Shown here: positions 50,732-59,390 of the stretch, one piece after another
Layout of the letters: every line of letters begins with the position of its first letter
Position numbering within the stretch: the stretch's first letter is position 1
NCBI GenBank assembly: GCA_934486735.1
Contig: CAKSQL010000003.1
Span: 79,438 to 143,437, forward strand
DNA length: 64,000 bases
Source of the DNA: an uncultured Clostridia bacterium
GTDB taxonomy: Bacteria; Bacillota; Clostridia; UBA1381
Reading direction: 5' to 3'
Program-made: the position numbers and the translations under genes
The notes under the pieces: model-generated
Databases searched by the model: none
Seen by the model: only the letters and a program-made list of their open reading frames with translations
What the model was told of the DNA's origin: nothing

Positions 50732-52378
50732 ATGAACCTAAAAATTAAAGCATTTGCATTTTTGTGCATCGGAATGCTCGCGGCAACCGCGGTGACGGCA
50801 GGCGCGGAGTACAAGACAGAAAATGGGAAATCCTATATGATGTCGGAAGAGAGAAATGATATTTCTTTGTTTGCCGATGAAGAACCGACTCCGCTTGATA
50901 TGCCGACAGGGCTTGAATGGAATGTCGACAGAAAAGGCGAAAAGTTTTTGGGCAGTGTCGCATGGGATGTTGTCCCGAATTGCGAGGGTGTGTACAAAAT
51001 AACTTGCTATTGCGACGGAGAACAGGTGTTTTATACGGTCTGGTCGGGACTTTATGATCATACCAACATTGGCAGAGTGAATGTTGAGTTTATAGAGGGT
51101 GATGCATTTTCAAAAAGCGGAAAATATACTTTCACCGTTCAGGCGTGCGGTGACGGTACAAATTATTCGGACAGTCCGATTGCATCAAGCGGCGAATACA
51201 ATTTTGTATGCCCCGAAGCAAAGCTTGATACCCCAACCGACGTTAAATGGGATGAAACCGGAGTTGTGACTCACAATCCGGTCGAAAATGCCGGCGGATA
51301 TGTATATGAAATTTATGATGAAAATGAGAAAATACTCGGTCGCACTTGGATGATTGAAAATCATGCGCTCACAGGTGAGGAAAGAGTAAGAGAAAATTTA
51401 CTGTCGTATCTCAAAGAGATAGCCGGTTTGGAAGAAAGCAAGGATGTTGAAAAGGTATATGTCTGCGTCAGAGCATTGACAAGCAATATCGAGCTTTATC
51501 AAAACGGCGGGCGGTCACAGGCAACAGAACCGTATTTGCTTTCGGAGGTGCGAACGGCACTGGCAAATAAATTGACCGATATAACAGCAGAGCTTGACAA
51601 CGGCGAAATAGACGCAAAAAAAGCGTTTGAGAATCTTAATGACTATATGTGGAACTCCGGCTATGATTGCGAGGATTTGGCTTTGGTTATGCAGCAGGAC
51701 GATAATCTTGTCGGCAGCATGAAGAAAATCGAGGACGCATATATGGAGCAAACAGGTATAAAGACAGGTGTTTCCGATAAGTCCGATGACGGAGAGTATT
51801 TGAAGAGGCGCGGCATTGATATAGATAGGATATCGATGACCGGTGCGGCACTTAACTCGGAACGGGGACAGGATGTGACATTAAATGTGTCCGAGACTTT
51901 GCCCGGCTTGACGGTTGACGAGACGTTTTACAAAAACTCGGTCGGAATAAATCTTAACGTAGATGGGGTCTACAATGCTCAGAGGCTTAATTTTCCGATT
52001 CAGATAAAGATGCCGATTCCGAAGGGCGTTATTCCGGACAGACTCGTTATACTTCATTATCATCAGGACGGAACCGTTGAGGAGATACACCCTGCAATAA
52101 TTACTGAAAATGGGGAGACGTATGCTAAATTTATCGTGACAAGCTTTTCGAATTTTGTGTTCTGCAATAAGGAAGAAACGCTTTTCGGTGATGTCAACGG
52201 AGATGGAAAGGTCAATCAAAAAGACCTTTTGAGACTCGCAAAGCATTTTGCAGGCTATGATGAAACGATAAACGAGGCGGCGTCCGATGTCAATGCTGAC
52301 GGTGCGGTTACACAAAAAGACCTTTTGAGACTTGTAAAGTTTTTCTCCGGCTACGATGTAAAGCTGGGCGAAAAATAA
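50732..52378 (+). CDS. secreted dockerin protein with FN3-like domains
   Basis: 548 residues. Signal peptide (1-~25, IKAFAFLCIGMLAATAVTAG). Residues ~50-150 and ~155-260 are FN3-like beta-sandwiches (DMPTGLEWNVDRKGEKFLGS, ...YKITCYCDG; LDTPTDVKWDETGVVTHNPV). A helical region (~265-350) and a beta-rich domain (~380-480, VTLNVSETLPGLTVDETFYK) follow. A type I dockerin ends the protein (486-546, DVNGDGKVNQKDLLRLAKHF, DVNADGAVTQKDLLRLVKFF). No catalytic residues are evident, so it is probably a structural or binding client of a cohesin. It is 16 bp downstream of the scaffold gene. Confidence 0.8.
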   Translation: MNLKIKAFAFLCIGMLAATAVTAGAEYKTENGKSYMMSEERNDISLFADEEPTPLDMPTGLEWNVDRKGEKFLGSVAWDVVPNCEGVYKITCYCDGEQVFYTVWSGLYDHTNIGRVNVEFIEGDAFSKSGKYTFTVQACGDGTNYSDSPIASSGEYNFVCPEAKLDTPTDVKWDETGVVTHNPVENAGGYVYEIYDENEKILGRTWMIENHALTGEERVRENLLSYLKEIAGLEESKDVEKVYVCVRALTSNIELYQNGGRSQATEPYLLSEVRTALANKLTDITAELDNGEIDAKKAFENLNDYMWNSGYDCEDLALVMQQDDNLVGSMKKIEDAYMEQTGIKTGVSDKSDDGEYLKRRGIDIDRISMTGAALNSERGQDVTLNVSETLPGLTVDETFYKNSVGINLNVDGVYNAQRLNFPIQIKMPIPKGVIPDRLVILHYHQDGTVEEIHPAIITENGETYAKFIVTSFSNFVFCNKEETLFGDVNGDGKVNQKDLLRLAKHFAGYDETINEAASDVNADGAVTQKDLLRLVKFFSGYDVKLGEK

Positions 52379-52398
52379 GAACCTGAGGGGGTGGAAAT

Positions 52399-53799
52399 GT
52401 GAAAAAGCTGATTGCGGTATTCATTATATTAGGCATGCTTCCCGGGCTGAGCGTATTTGCGCATGAAAACGGTATCGGCTCAAATTTGGATTTTTGCTCC
52501 GATATGCCGGCTGAAGTTTTAATCAAGGCTGATATTTATGAGGAGATTAAAAACGGGAGCGGCTATATCGATACCGAGAAGTATGGACTGACAAAGGCTG
52601 AGCTTGAAAGCCTGGCGACGGAAACTGCTGGCGAAAAAGGACTTTCGAATATAGCCGACATGGAATGTGTCGAAAAAGACGGCATTGCGGCAGGAATTTC
52701 GCTTAAATACAACGATTCGGATATAGAATTGTTTGAAAGCAGCGAGATGCAGGATGAGATAGATAATATCCTGTCCGGCGTGGATGATTCAATGAACGAT
52801 GTGGAAAAGGCTTTGGCGGTTCATGATTACTTTGAGCTGCACTATTGCTATGACTATTCATACAGCAATTATACAAAGGAAGAACTTTTCATTGAAAAGA
52901 CCGGTGTGTGCGCGGCGTATGCGAGAGGGTATCAATATATTTTGACCAACTATCTGCGCATACCGTGTCTGTACATTATCAGCGAAGATATGAACCATGC
53001 GTGGAATCTGATAAAGATTGACGATAATTGGTATCATGTCGACTGCACGTGGGATGACAGCATTAACGGATGCAGGCATCTGCATTTTATGGTAAGCGAT
53101 GAGGCTATGGCGGACAGCGAAAGAAAGCACTACAACTGGAAATCGCCGAACAAGGCGACCGACACAAGCTATGACAATTATTTCTGGAAAAAAGTAAACT
53201 CTGCCATATTGAAAGTCGGCGGATACTATTATTATGCGGCTCAGGATGAATATGTGCATAAGCGGAATCCCAAAACGGGCGAGGACACAGGAATTTACAA
53301 AATCGACAGCAGATGGCCCTGTTATGAAAAAGCGGGATATTTCTGGAGAGGGTGCTTCGCTCAGATAGCCTATTATGACGGCAGAATTTATGTGAGCAAT
53401 AAATCAAACATTGTTTCCATGGACGTGAACGGTGCAAATGTGCGCGAGCTTGTCTCGCAGGATCCGAGCGAGGGATACATATACGGTATGGTCTTGAACG
53501 GGAATACGCTGACTTATGACATATCCCGGGATTATTTTGTGTTTGGCATTGAGTCAAGCAAAAATACAGTTTTGGAAAGATCGCCGGAGTTTACAATGCC
53601 GGGCGATGTCAACGGCGATGGCAAGGTGACGAAAAAGGATCTTTTGAGACTTGCGAAGCATTTTTCGGGCTATGATGTCGCGATGGACATGAAAGCGGCA
53701 GATGTCACCGGTGACGGAAAGGTCACGCAAAAAGACCTGCTGCGGCTTGCAAGATACTTCTCCGGCTACAATGTTGTGCTGGTACAATCAAACGGATAG
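52399..53799 (+). CDS. secreted transglutaminase-like protein with dockerin
   Basis: 466 residues. Signal peptide (1-~21). A transglutaminase-like (papain-fold) domain at ~120-230 with the complete triad Cys171 (KTGVCAAYARGYQ), His200 (MNHAWNLIKI) and Asp215 (HVDCTWDD). A beta-propeller-like or DUF5050-like region at ~250-395 (FWKKVNSAILKVGGYYYYAA, YDGRIYVSNKSNIVSMDVNG). A type I dockerin at 402-464 (DVNGDGKVTKKDLLRLAKHF, DVTGDGKVTQKDLLRLARYF). It could cross-link or cleave peptide bonds in surface proteins or peptidoglycan stems; family members include proteases and cross-linkers. The dockerin suggests it is delivered to the cohesin scaffold. Confidence 0.85.
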   Translation: MKKLIAVFIILGMLPGLSVFAHENGIGSNLDFCSDMPAEVLIKADIYEEIKNGSGYIDTEKYGLTKAELESLATETAGEKGLSNIADMECVEKDGIAAGISLKYNDSDIELFESSEMQDEIDNILSGVDDSMNDVEKALAVHDYFELHYCYDYSYSNYTKEELFIEKTGVCAAYARGYQYILTNYLRIPCLYIISEDMNHAWNLIKIDDNWYHVDCTWDDSINGCRHLHFMVSDEAMADSERKHYNWKSPNKATDTSYDNYFWKKVNSAILKVGGYYYYAAQDEYVHKRNPKTGEDTGIYKIDSRWPCYEKAGYFWRGCFAQIAYYDGRIYVSNKSNIVSMDVNGANVRELVSQDPSEGYIYGMVLNGNTLTYDISRDYFVFGIESSKNTVLERSPEFTMPGDVNGDGKVTKKDLLRLAKHFSGYDVAMDMKAADVTGDGKVTQKDLLRLARYFSGYNVVLVQSNG

Positions 53800-53872
53800 C
53801 AGGTGACAAAAGCAAAATTGCTTTTGCGCCTTTATCAATAAAAAAACAATGACAAAAGAAAGGAAAATCAAA

Positions 53873-56800
53873 ATGACAAAAAAGATAACAAGCTTCCTGT
53901 TGGCGCTGGCAATGTGCATAACACTGCTGCCGACAACATTCGCGGCGACTGCAATGAATATTACGGTCGGCAAAACAGATGTACAATACGGCGCTTCCGG
54001 CGCATCGGTGGATATTTCATTATCCGGCAACCCGGGTATCGCGCTGATAGGCTTTAATGTAAGCTACGATGACAACGCATTGACATTGAAGTCTATACGG
54101 CAAGGCGATATATTCACCGGAGCACTTGACTGCAATGTGGAAAAAGTGCCTTTTATGTTCAGCGTGTACAGCACAGAGAACAAGACGGCGAACGGTAAAC
54201 TGGTAACTCTTAACTTTGAGTTTAAGCCGGGCTATGCCGCAAAAACGTACGATATCAAGGTTTCCGATGTTGAGACATACGATATCAACGAAAAAGATGT
54301 CGACTATACGGTGACAGACGGATATATCAAGGTGGCAAAAAAGGCAATCACAGGTGTTACATTCTCGGATAAAAGCTTTGACTACGACGGAAAAGAAAAG
54401 ACTATTGCAGTATCGGGAAATCTTCCTGCCGGTGCGACGGTTGCTTATACAAATGAAAAGCATACCGACGCGGGCGTATACGAAGTCGGCGCAACGGTAA
54501 AATGCAGCGGTTATGACGATTTGGCGCTTAAAGCAAAAATGACAATCAATAAAAAGAAGATAAGCGTAACCGGCTTGCAGGCTCAGAACAAGACATATGA
54601 TTCAACAACCGACGCAAAAATAAGTGGCGGAGCACTCTCCGGCGTTGTTTCCGGAGATGATGTCAAGGGCGAGTTCCCGACAAAGGGTACATTCGCAAAG
54701 GCAGATGCAGGCAGCAATATTGCTGTCAGTGCGGCAGATGTTACATTGAGCGGAACAGACAAGGGTAACTACACGCTTACTCAGCAGAGCGGATTGAAAG
54801 CGAATATCACAAAAGCTCCGATCAAAATTAAGGCTGATGACGCTCAGATGGTAATGGGCGAAAAAGTGCCTGCACTTACTTACAAGGTAGTAAGCGGCAC
54901 ATTCTACGGCTCGGACAAGGAAACAGGCGCACCGGCAACGGCGGCGGACGGCAGCAGAATCGGTATTTTCGACATAACAAAGGGTACTTTGGCAGTTCCT
55001 GCAAACTATGAGCTGACATTTGAAAAGGGTACATTGTCGGTAGTGGACAAGACAATACAAAATATCACAGTTTCAGAAATAGGCGAAAAGACCTACGGAG
55101 ACGCAGACTTCAAAGTTGAAATAAATGCAGACCCGACATCGAAACTCGACACATTTACTTTTGAGAGCAGCAATCCGAATGTTGCGGAGATTTCGGCAGA
55201 CGGAACCGTGAAAATCAAGGCAGCCGGCGAGACCGATATTACGGTTAAGCAGGCAGGCAATGACACATACGCTGCGTTTACAAAGACTCAAAAGCTGGTT
55301 GTCAAGAAGATAGCAATTACGGTTGATGCAAAGCCGGCATCGAAAAAGGTCGGCGCGGCAGATCCTAAGCTGGAGTACACTTTCACAGGCAAGCTCGCAG
55401 AGGGTGACAGTTTCACAGGCGATATCGCAAGACAGCCGGGCGAAACTGTAGGAAAGTACGATATCTTAATCGGTACTCTGAAGATAAATGACAACTATGA
55501 TATCACATTTAACAAGGCAAATTTTGAAATATTCGACAAAACTCCGCAAAATGTGACAATAGCCGAGATTGGCGAAAAGACATACGGAGATGCGGATTTC
55601 AAGGTAGAGGTAACTCCGGACGCGGATTCAAAGCTTGACATATTTACCTTTGAGAGCAGCAACAGCGATGTTGCGGAAGTTTCGGCAGACGGAACTGTAA
55701 AAATCAAGGCAGCAGGCGAGGCTGATATCACAGTTAAACAGGCAGGAAATGACGACTATGCCGCATTCGAGGGCAAAACAAAGCTGGTTGTCGGTCAAAA
55801 GGCAGTTACGGTTTCTGCAATAAATGCCGAGGAAAAGACAGCAGTGCTGGACGGCGTCCTGGATGCCGATAAGGCAGCTGTTATACTTGATTTCGATAAG
55901 CTGAATATCGAAATTGTTGAGTCGGTCGATGAAACAACTTCAAAGGCAACCGCGAAGAACTTTGTTTTGAGCGGCGATAAGGCGGCAAATTATAATGTGA
56001 CAACCGAAAGCGTTGAAATCACAATAAAGACTGAAAATGTTGTAAAGGTTTCGGCAACGGCTCAGAACGGTGAGGTTTCGGGCGCTGCAAATTATATCAA
56101 AGGCTCGAATGTTACAGTGATTGCAACACCTGCTTCGGGATATAAGTTCTCCGGCTGGTATGTTGATGATGAGCTTGTATCGGGCGATGCGGAATATACA
56201 TTCAAGGCAGAAAGCGATATAGAGCTTGAAGCAAGATTTGAAGCCGACAGAAGACACAGCGGCGGCTCATTGGGCGGCGGCGGAAACAGCTCGGCAAATG
56301 AGTATACTTTGAGCTTTGATACAAACGATGGCACGAGCGTCGAGAGCATTAAAGCGGCTTACGGCGAAAAGGTGAAAGAGCCGGCAGCTCCGACAAAGGA
56401 CGGATTTGTATTCGACGGCTGGTACAAGGACAGCGAACTGACCGAGAAATTTGACTTTACAAAGGGCGTTACAGGCTCGACAATAATCTATGCTAAATGG
56501 AGAGAAAAGACAGCTGATGACAATAACACAATAGTTCTCACAATCGGAAGCACAAATGCGACTGTTTGGGGCGAAAGCAAAACAAACGATGTTGCTCCGA
56601 TAATCAGAAATGAAAGAACAATGCTTCCGGCACGCTTTGTGGCAGAGAATCTCGGTGCAAAGGTTGAATGGCTCGCCGATGAAAGAAAGGTTGTAATTAC
56701 AAGAGATGATATCGAAATCGTTATTGTAATCGATTCTGACAATGCAACTGTTAACGGTGAGGAAATTACACTCGACAGCCCTGCATTCATAGAGAATGAC

Positions 56801-56893
56801 AGAACCTATACTCCGATAAGATTCATTTCAGAGCAGCTGGGCGCGTCTGTCGAATGGGATGACGCTGCAAAGACAGTGACAATCACAAAATAA
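53873..56893 (+). CDS. secreted cohesin protein with MBG/YDG, InlB-type and stalk domains
   Basis: 1006 residues from the ATG at 53873 (AAAGGA ahead; an earlier in-frame ATG at 53849 has no site). Signal peptide (1-27, ITSFLLALAMCITLLPTTFA). An N-terminal cohesin (~28-150, NPGIALIGFNVSYDDNALTL, GDIFTGALDCNVEKVPFMF), close in sequence to the cohesin of the scaffold. Then a series of MBG/YDG-like and Ig-like repeats (~150-740; ISEIGEKTYGDADFKVE occurs twice). Next an InlB-type repeat (~805-885, FDTNDGTSVESIKAAYGEKV, GFVFDGWYKDSELTEKFDF) and a C-terminal copper-amine-oxidase-like stalk domain (~895-1005). No LPXTG or SLH anchor is seen. It may hold dockerin proteins at the cell surface. Confidence 0.85.
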   Translation: MTKKITSFLLALAMCITLLPTTFAATAMNITVGKTDVQYGASGASVDISLSGNPGIALIGFNVSYDDNALTLKSIRQGDIFTGALDCNVEKVPFMFSVYSTENKTANGKLVTLNFEFKPGYAAKTYDIKVSDVETYDINEKDVDYTVTDGYIKVAKKAITGVTFSDKSFDYDGKEKTIAVSGNLPAGATVAYTNEKHTDAGVYEVGATVKCSGYDDLALKAKMTINKKKISVTGLQAQNKTYDSTTDAKISGGALSGVVSGDDVKGEFPTKGTFAKADAGSNIAVSAADVTLSGTDKGNYTLTQQSGLKANITKAPIKIKADDAQMVMGEKVPALTYKVVSGTFYGSDKETGAPATAADGSRIGIFDITKGTLAVPANYELTFEKGTLSVVDKTIQNITVSEIGEKTYGDADFKVEINADPTSKLDTFTFESSNPNVAEISADGTVKIKAAGETDITVKQAGNDTYAAFTKTQKLVVKKIAITVDAKPASKKVGAADPKLEYTFTGKLAEGDSFTGDIARQPGETVGKYDILIGTLKINDNYDITFNKANFEIFDKTPQNVTIAEIGEKTYGDADFKVEVTPDADSKLDIFTFESSNSDVAEVSADGTVKIKAAGEADITVKQAGNDDYAAFEGKTKLVVGQKAVTVSAINAEEKTAVLDGVLDADKAAVILDFDKLNIEIVESVDETTSKATAKNFVLSGDKAANYNVTTESVEITIKTENVVKVSATAQNGEVSGAANYIKGSNVTVIATPASGYKFSGWYVDDELVSGDAEYTFKAESDIELEARFEADRRHSGGSLGGGGNSSANEYTLSFDTNDGTSVESIKAAYGEKVKEPAAPTKDGFVFDGWYKDSELTEKFDFTKGVTGSTIIYAKWREKTADDNNTIVLTIGSTNATVWGESKTNDVAPIIRNERTMLPARFVAENLGAKVEWLADERKVVITRDDIEIVIVIDSDNATVNGEEITLDSPAFIENDRTYTPIRFISEQLGASVEWDDAAKTVTITK

Positions 56894-56924
56894 AATATCG
56901 TTTGGCTGAAAAAGAGTAATCTAA

Positions 56925-56961
56925 AAAAAGAGCCGCGGCTTGATTTGCCGCGGCTCTTTTT
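56925..56961 (+). terminator. terminator ending the cohesin-dockerin cluster
   Basis: AAAGAGCCGCGGC pairs with GCCGCGGCTCTTT, followed by TTT. A fragment of the dispersed repeat end (GGCTGAAAAAGAGTAATCT, 56903-56921) lies directly before it. Confidence 0.85.
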
Positions 56962-57055
56962 GCTGCGATTAAAAAGTATATCAATATTGAAATTATACAA
57001 ATTATCGCTTTGGTGCACAAATCATCGGATGTAATTAAAAAATCAGTAAAAACCA

Positions 57056-57084
57056 TTGCATTTCATAGGAAAATATAGTATAAT
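57056..57084 (+). promoter_or_regulatory. promoter of the DUF6259 gene
   Basis: TTGCAT, a 17-bp spacer and TATAAT. Confidence 0.7.
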
Positions 57085-57116
57085 AATACAAAATCTTTAA
57101 AGGCAGGATATTGTGT

Positions 57117-59234
57117 ATGGAATTGATTAATAATCAAATAACACTGGCGCTTTCGGACGATTTTTTCTCGATAGTGTCATACAAAATCAACGGCGCTGAA
57201 TTTTGCGCACCGGGCGGCGAAAAACGCCCTCTTTTCACGATAAAGCTTTTGGACGAGAACGGAAAGGAAACAAGAGTAAATGCATTCGACGCCGAGGCGG
57301 TAAAAAAATATGGTGACAGAATTGAGTTTGTCAACTTAAAGAACATGAATATAACTGTGCATGTCACGGTAAAAAAGCATGAGGACAGCGGGTTTTCGTG
57401 GCATATAAGTGCAGACAACGGCAGCGATTTGTATATGGAATGGATAGAGTTTCCGCAGATTGCAATGGCAGGCGCACTTAAAGGCGATGGCGGCGATTTT
57501 GAGCTGTTCTGGCCCGCAATGGAGGGACAGGTAATCGAGACAACCGAGCTTCGCAAAAAAGTGTGGAGCTACAACGAAATCGGCGGACAGACCGCCGGGT
57601 ACTGCGGCTTTTATCCGGGCAGCTGCCCCATGCAGTTCATGGCATATTACAACAATGACAACGGCTTTTACATTGCGGCGCATGACGCGGCAAGAACGCC
57701 CAAAACGGTTGAATTTCACGAGGACGAGAACGGAATCGTTTTGGAATATCGCGTATTCTGCGGCGGAGCAAAAGGCAAATACGACTGCGGCTATGATATG
57801 GTGACAGCGTCATTCTCGGGCGATTGGTATGACGCGGCGGACATCTACAGGAGCTGGATGGAGAAAAATACTCAGCTTCCGAAAAAGCTTTACGAAAACG
57901 AAAGGATTCCCGAGTGGATGGCGTCTTCACCGATAGTAATGCTCTATCCGATAAGAGGAACGATAGACCATGGCGACATGACGCCCAACATGTACTATCC
58001 TTATAAAAACGTGCTGCCGATTGCGGACGAACTTTCAAAAAAGACCGAGAGCCGCATAATGGCGCTGCCGATGCACTGGGAGGGAACCGCGCCTTGGGCG
58101 ACTCCGTATGTGTGGCCGCCATTCGGGGGCGAGGAGGAGTTTACGGATTTTATTGACGGACTGCACAAGCAGGGAAATCTTGCCGGAGTATATTGCAGCG
58201 GTATAGGCTGGACAACAAAAAGCTTTTTAAATCCCAAGCTTGATTTTTCGGATAAGTATGATGAAAAATTAATTTGCCGCACACCTGAGGGAACAATCGA
58301 GCAGTCAAAGGTAATCGGCGAGCCGATAAGACTCGGCTATGACATGTGCCCCGAGAACGAAAAGGTTGCCGAACTGGTGGCAAACGAGGTTGTTTCAATT
58401 GCGAAAAGCGGCTGCGATTACGCTCAGTATTTCGACCAGAATCTCGGCGGCGAAAGTTCTTTCTGCTATGCAAAGGACCATGGTCATCCGCCTGCGCCGG
58501 GAGTATGGCAGAATGACGCTATGATAAGAATATTCAAAAAGGTGTACAGTGAACTGGACAAAATCGGCAGCAAGATGATTATCGGCTGCGAGGGTGCGGC
58601 ATCCGAGCCTTTTATCGGATACTTGCCCTTTAACGATTTGAGATACAACATCGGGATTTTCCTTGGTAAGCCTGTGCCGGCGTACGGATATCTGTTCCAT
58701 GAGTACATAAACAATTTCATGGGCAATCAGAATACAATCGACTGGGCGCTTGACCTCGCAAATAACCCCGACTGCCTTTTGTACCGAATCGCTTATTCGC
58801 TTGCGGCAGGTGATATGCTGACCGTCTGCCTGGGCCGGGACGGCAAAATCATATGGGGATGGGATACGCCTTGGGATGTTGAAGCTCCAAAACAAGAGCC
58901 GATCATAAGACTGATGAGAAATATCAATATGTGGCGCAGAGAATATAAAGAATATCTCCGGTTCGGGCGAATGATAAAGCCGATGCCGATTGAAGCGGAA
59001 GGCAAGTACGAAATGAACTTGAAGTGCGGATATACAACGGTTTATCCGTCGCTTATCACTACAAGATGGAAGAGCAGAACGGGCGAGGAAAGACAGATTA
59101 TCATAAACTTCCTCGATAAGGAGCAAAGCTGCAAAATATCGGCGGAAAAGGTATATGCAAATCCCGCAGACAGCGGCGAAAAAGCGGACAAAACTATAAA
59201 AATTCCTCCGCTTTCGGCTGTTTGGACAAATTAA
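57117..59234 (+). CDS. DUF6259 family protein, likely glycoside hydrolase
   Basis: 705 residues from an ATG with AGGCAGGA ahead. An N-terminal beta-sandwich of the galactose-mutarotase-like kind (~1-250, QITLALSDDFFSIVSYKING, WIEFPQIAMAG) is followed by a TIM-barrel-like region (~270-600; PMHWEGTAPWATPYVWPPFG, GVYCSGIGWTTKSF, CDYAQYFDQNLGG, IGCEGAASEPFIGYLPF) and a C-terminal beta domain. Acidic residues in FDQN and CEGAASEP are at strand ends where retaining GH clans carry catalytic groups. The family is named but uncharacterised. With GH38 and GH2 mannosidases nearby it probably acts on mannose-rich oligosaccharides. No signal peptide. Confidence 0.75.
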   Translation: MELINNQITLALSDDFFSIVSYKINGAEFCAPGGEKRPLFTIKLLDENGKETRVNAFDAEAVKKYGDRIEFVNLKNMNITVHVTVKKHEDSGFSWHISADNGSDLYMEWIEFPQIAMAGALKGDGGDFELFWPAMEGQVIETTELRKKVWSYNEIGGQTAGYCGFYPGSCPMQFMAYYNNDNGFYIAAHDAARTPKTVEFHEDENGIVLEYRVFCGGAKGKYDCGYDMVTASFSGDWYDAADIYRSWMEKNTQLPKKLYENERIPEWMASSPIVMLYPIRGTIDHGDMTPNMYYPYKNVLPIADELSKKTESRIMALPMHWEGTAPWATPYVWPPFGGEEEFTDFIDGLHKQGNLAGVYCSGIGWTTKSFLNPKLDFSDKYDEKLICRTPEGTIEQSKVIGEPIRLGYDMCPENEKVAELVANEVVSIAKSGCDYAQYFDQNLGGESSFCYAKDHGHPPAPGVWQNDAMIRIFKKVYSELDKIGSKMIIGCEGAASEPFIGYLPFNDLRYNIGIFLGKPVPAYGYLFHEYINNFMGNQNTIDWALDLANNPDCLLYRIAYSLAAGDMLTVCLGRDGKIIWGWDTPWDVEAPKQEPIIRLMRNINMWRREYKEYLRFGRMIKPMPIEAEGKYEMNLKCGYTTVYPSLITTRWKSRTGEERQIIINFLDKEQSCKISAEKVYANPADSGEKADKTIKIPPLSAVWTN

Positions 59235-59330
59235 TGCCGTTATTTTGCATAAATTATTCTTTAAATGCGTAAAAGCTATTGCATAAAGTCGGGTTGTGTG
59301 ATAAAATTATGCTGTTAAATTTTACAATAA

Positions 59331-59360
59331 GGAATAGGAAAACGATGTTTTTCCTATTCC
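59331..59360 (+). terminator. hairpin between the DUF6259 and GH38 genes
   Basis: GGAATAGGAAAA pairs with TTTTTCCTATTCC around a 5-base loop. No T run follows, so it may be a partial terminator or processing site. Confidence 0.55.
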
Positions 59361-59390
59361 CTGACATTTTATAAGATAAGGAAAATGCAA

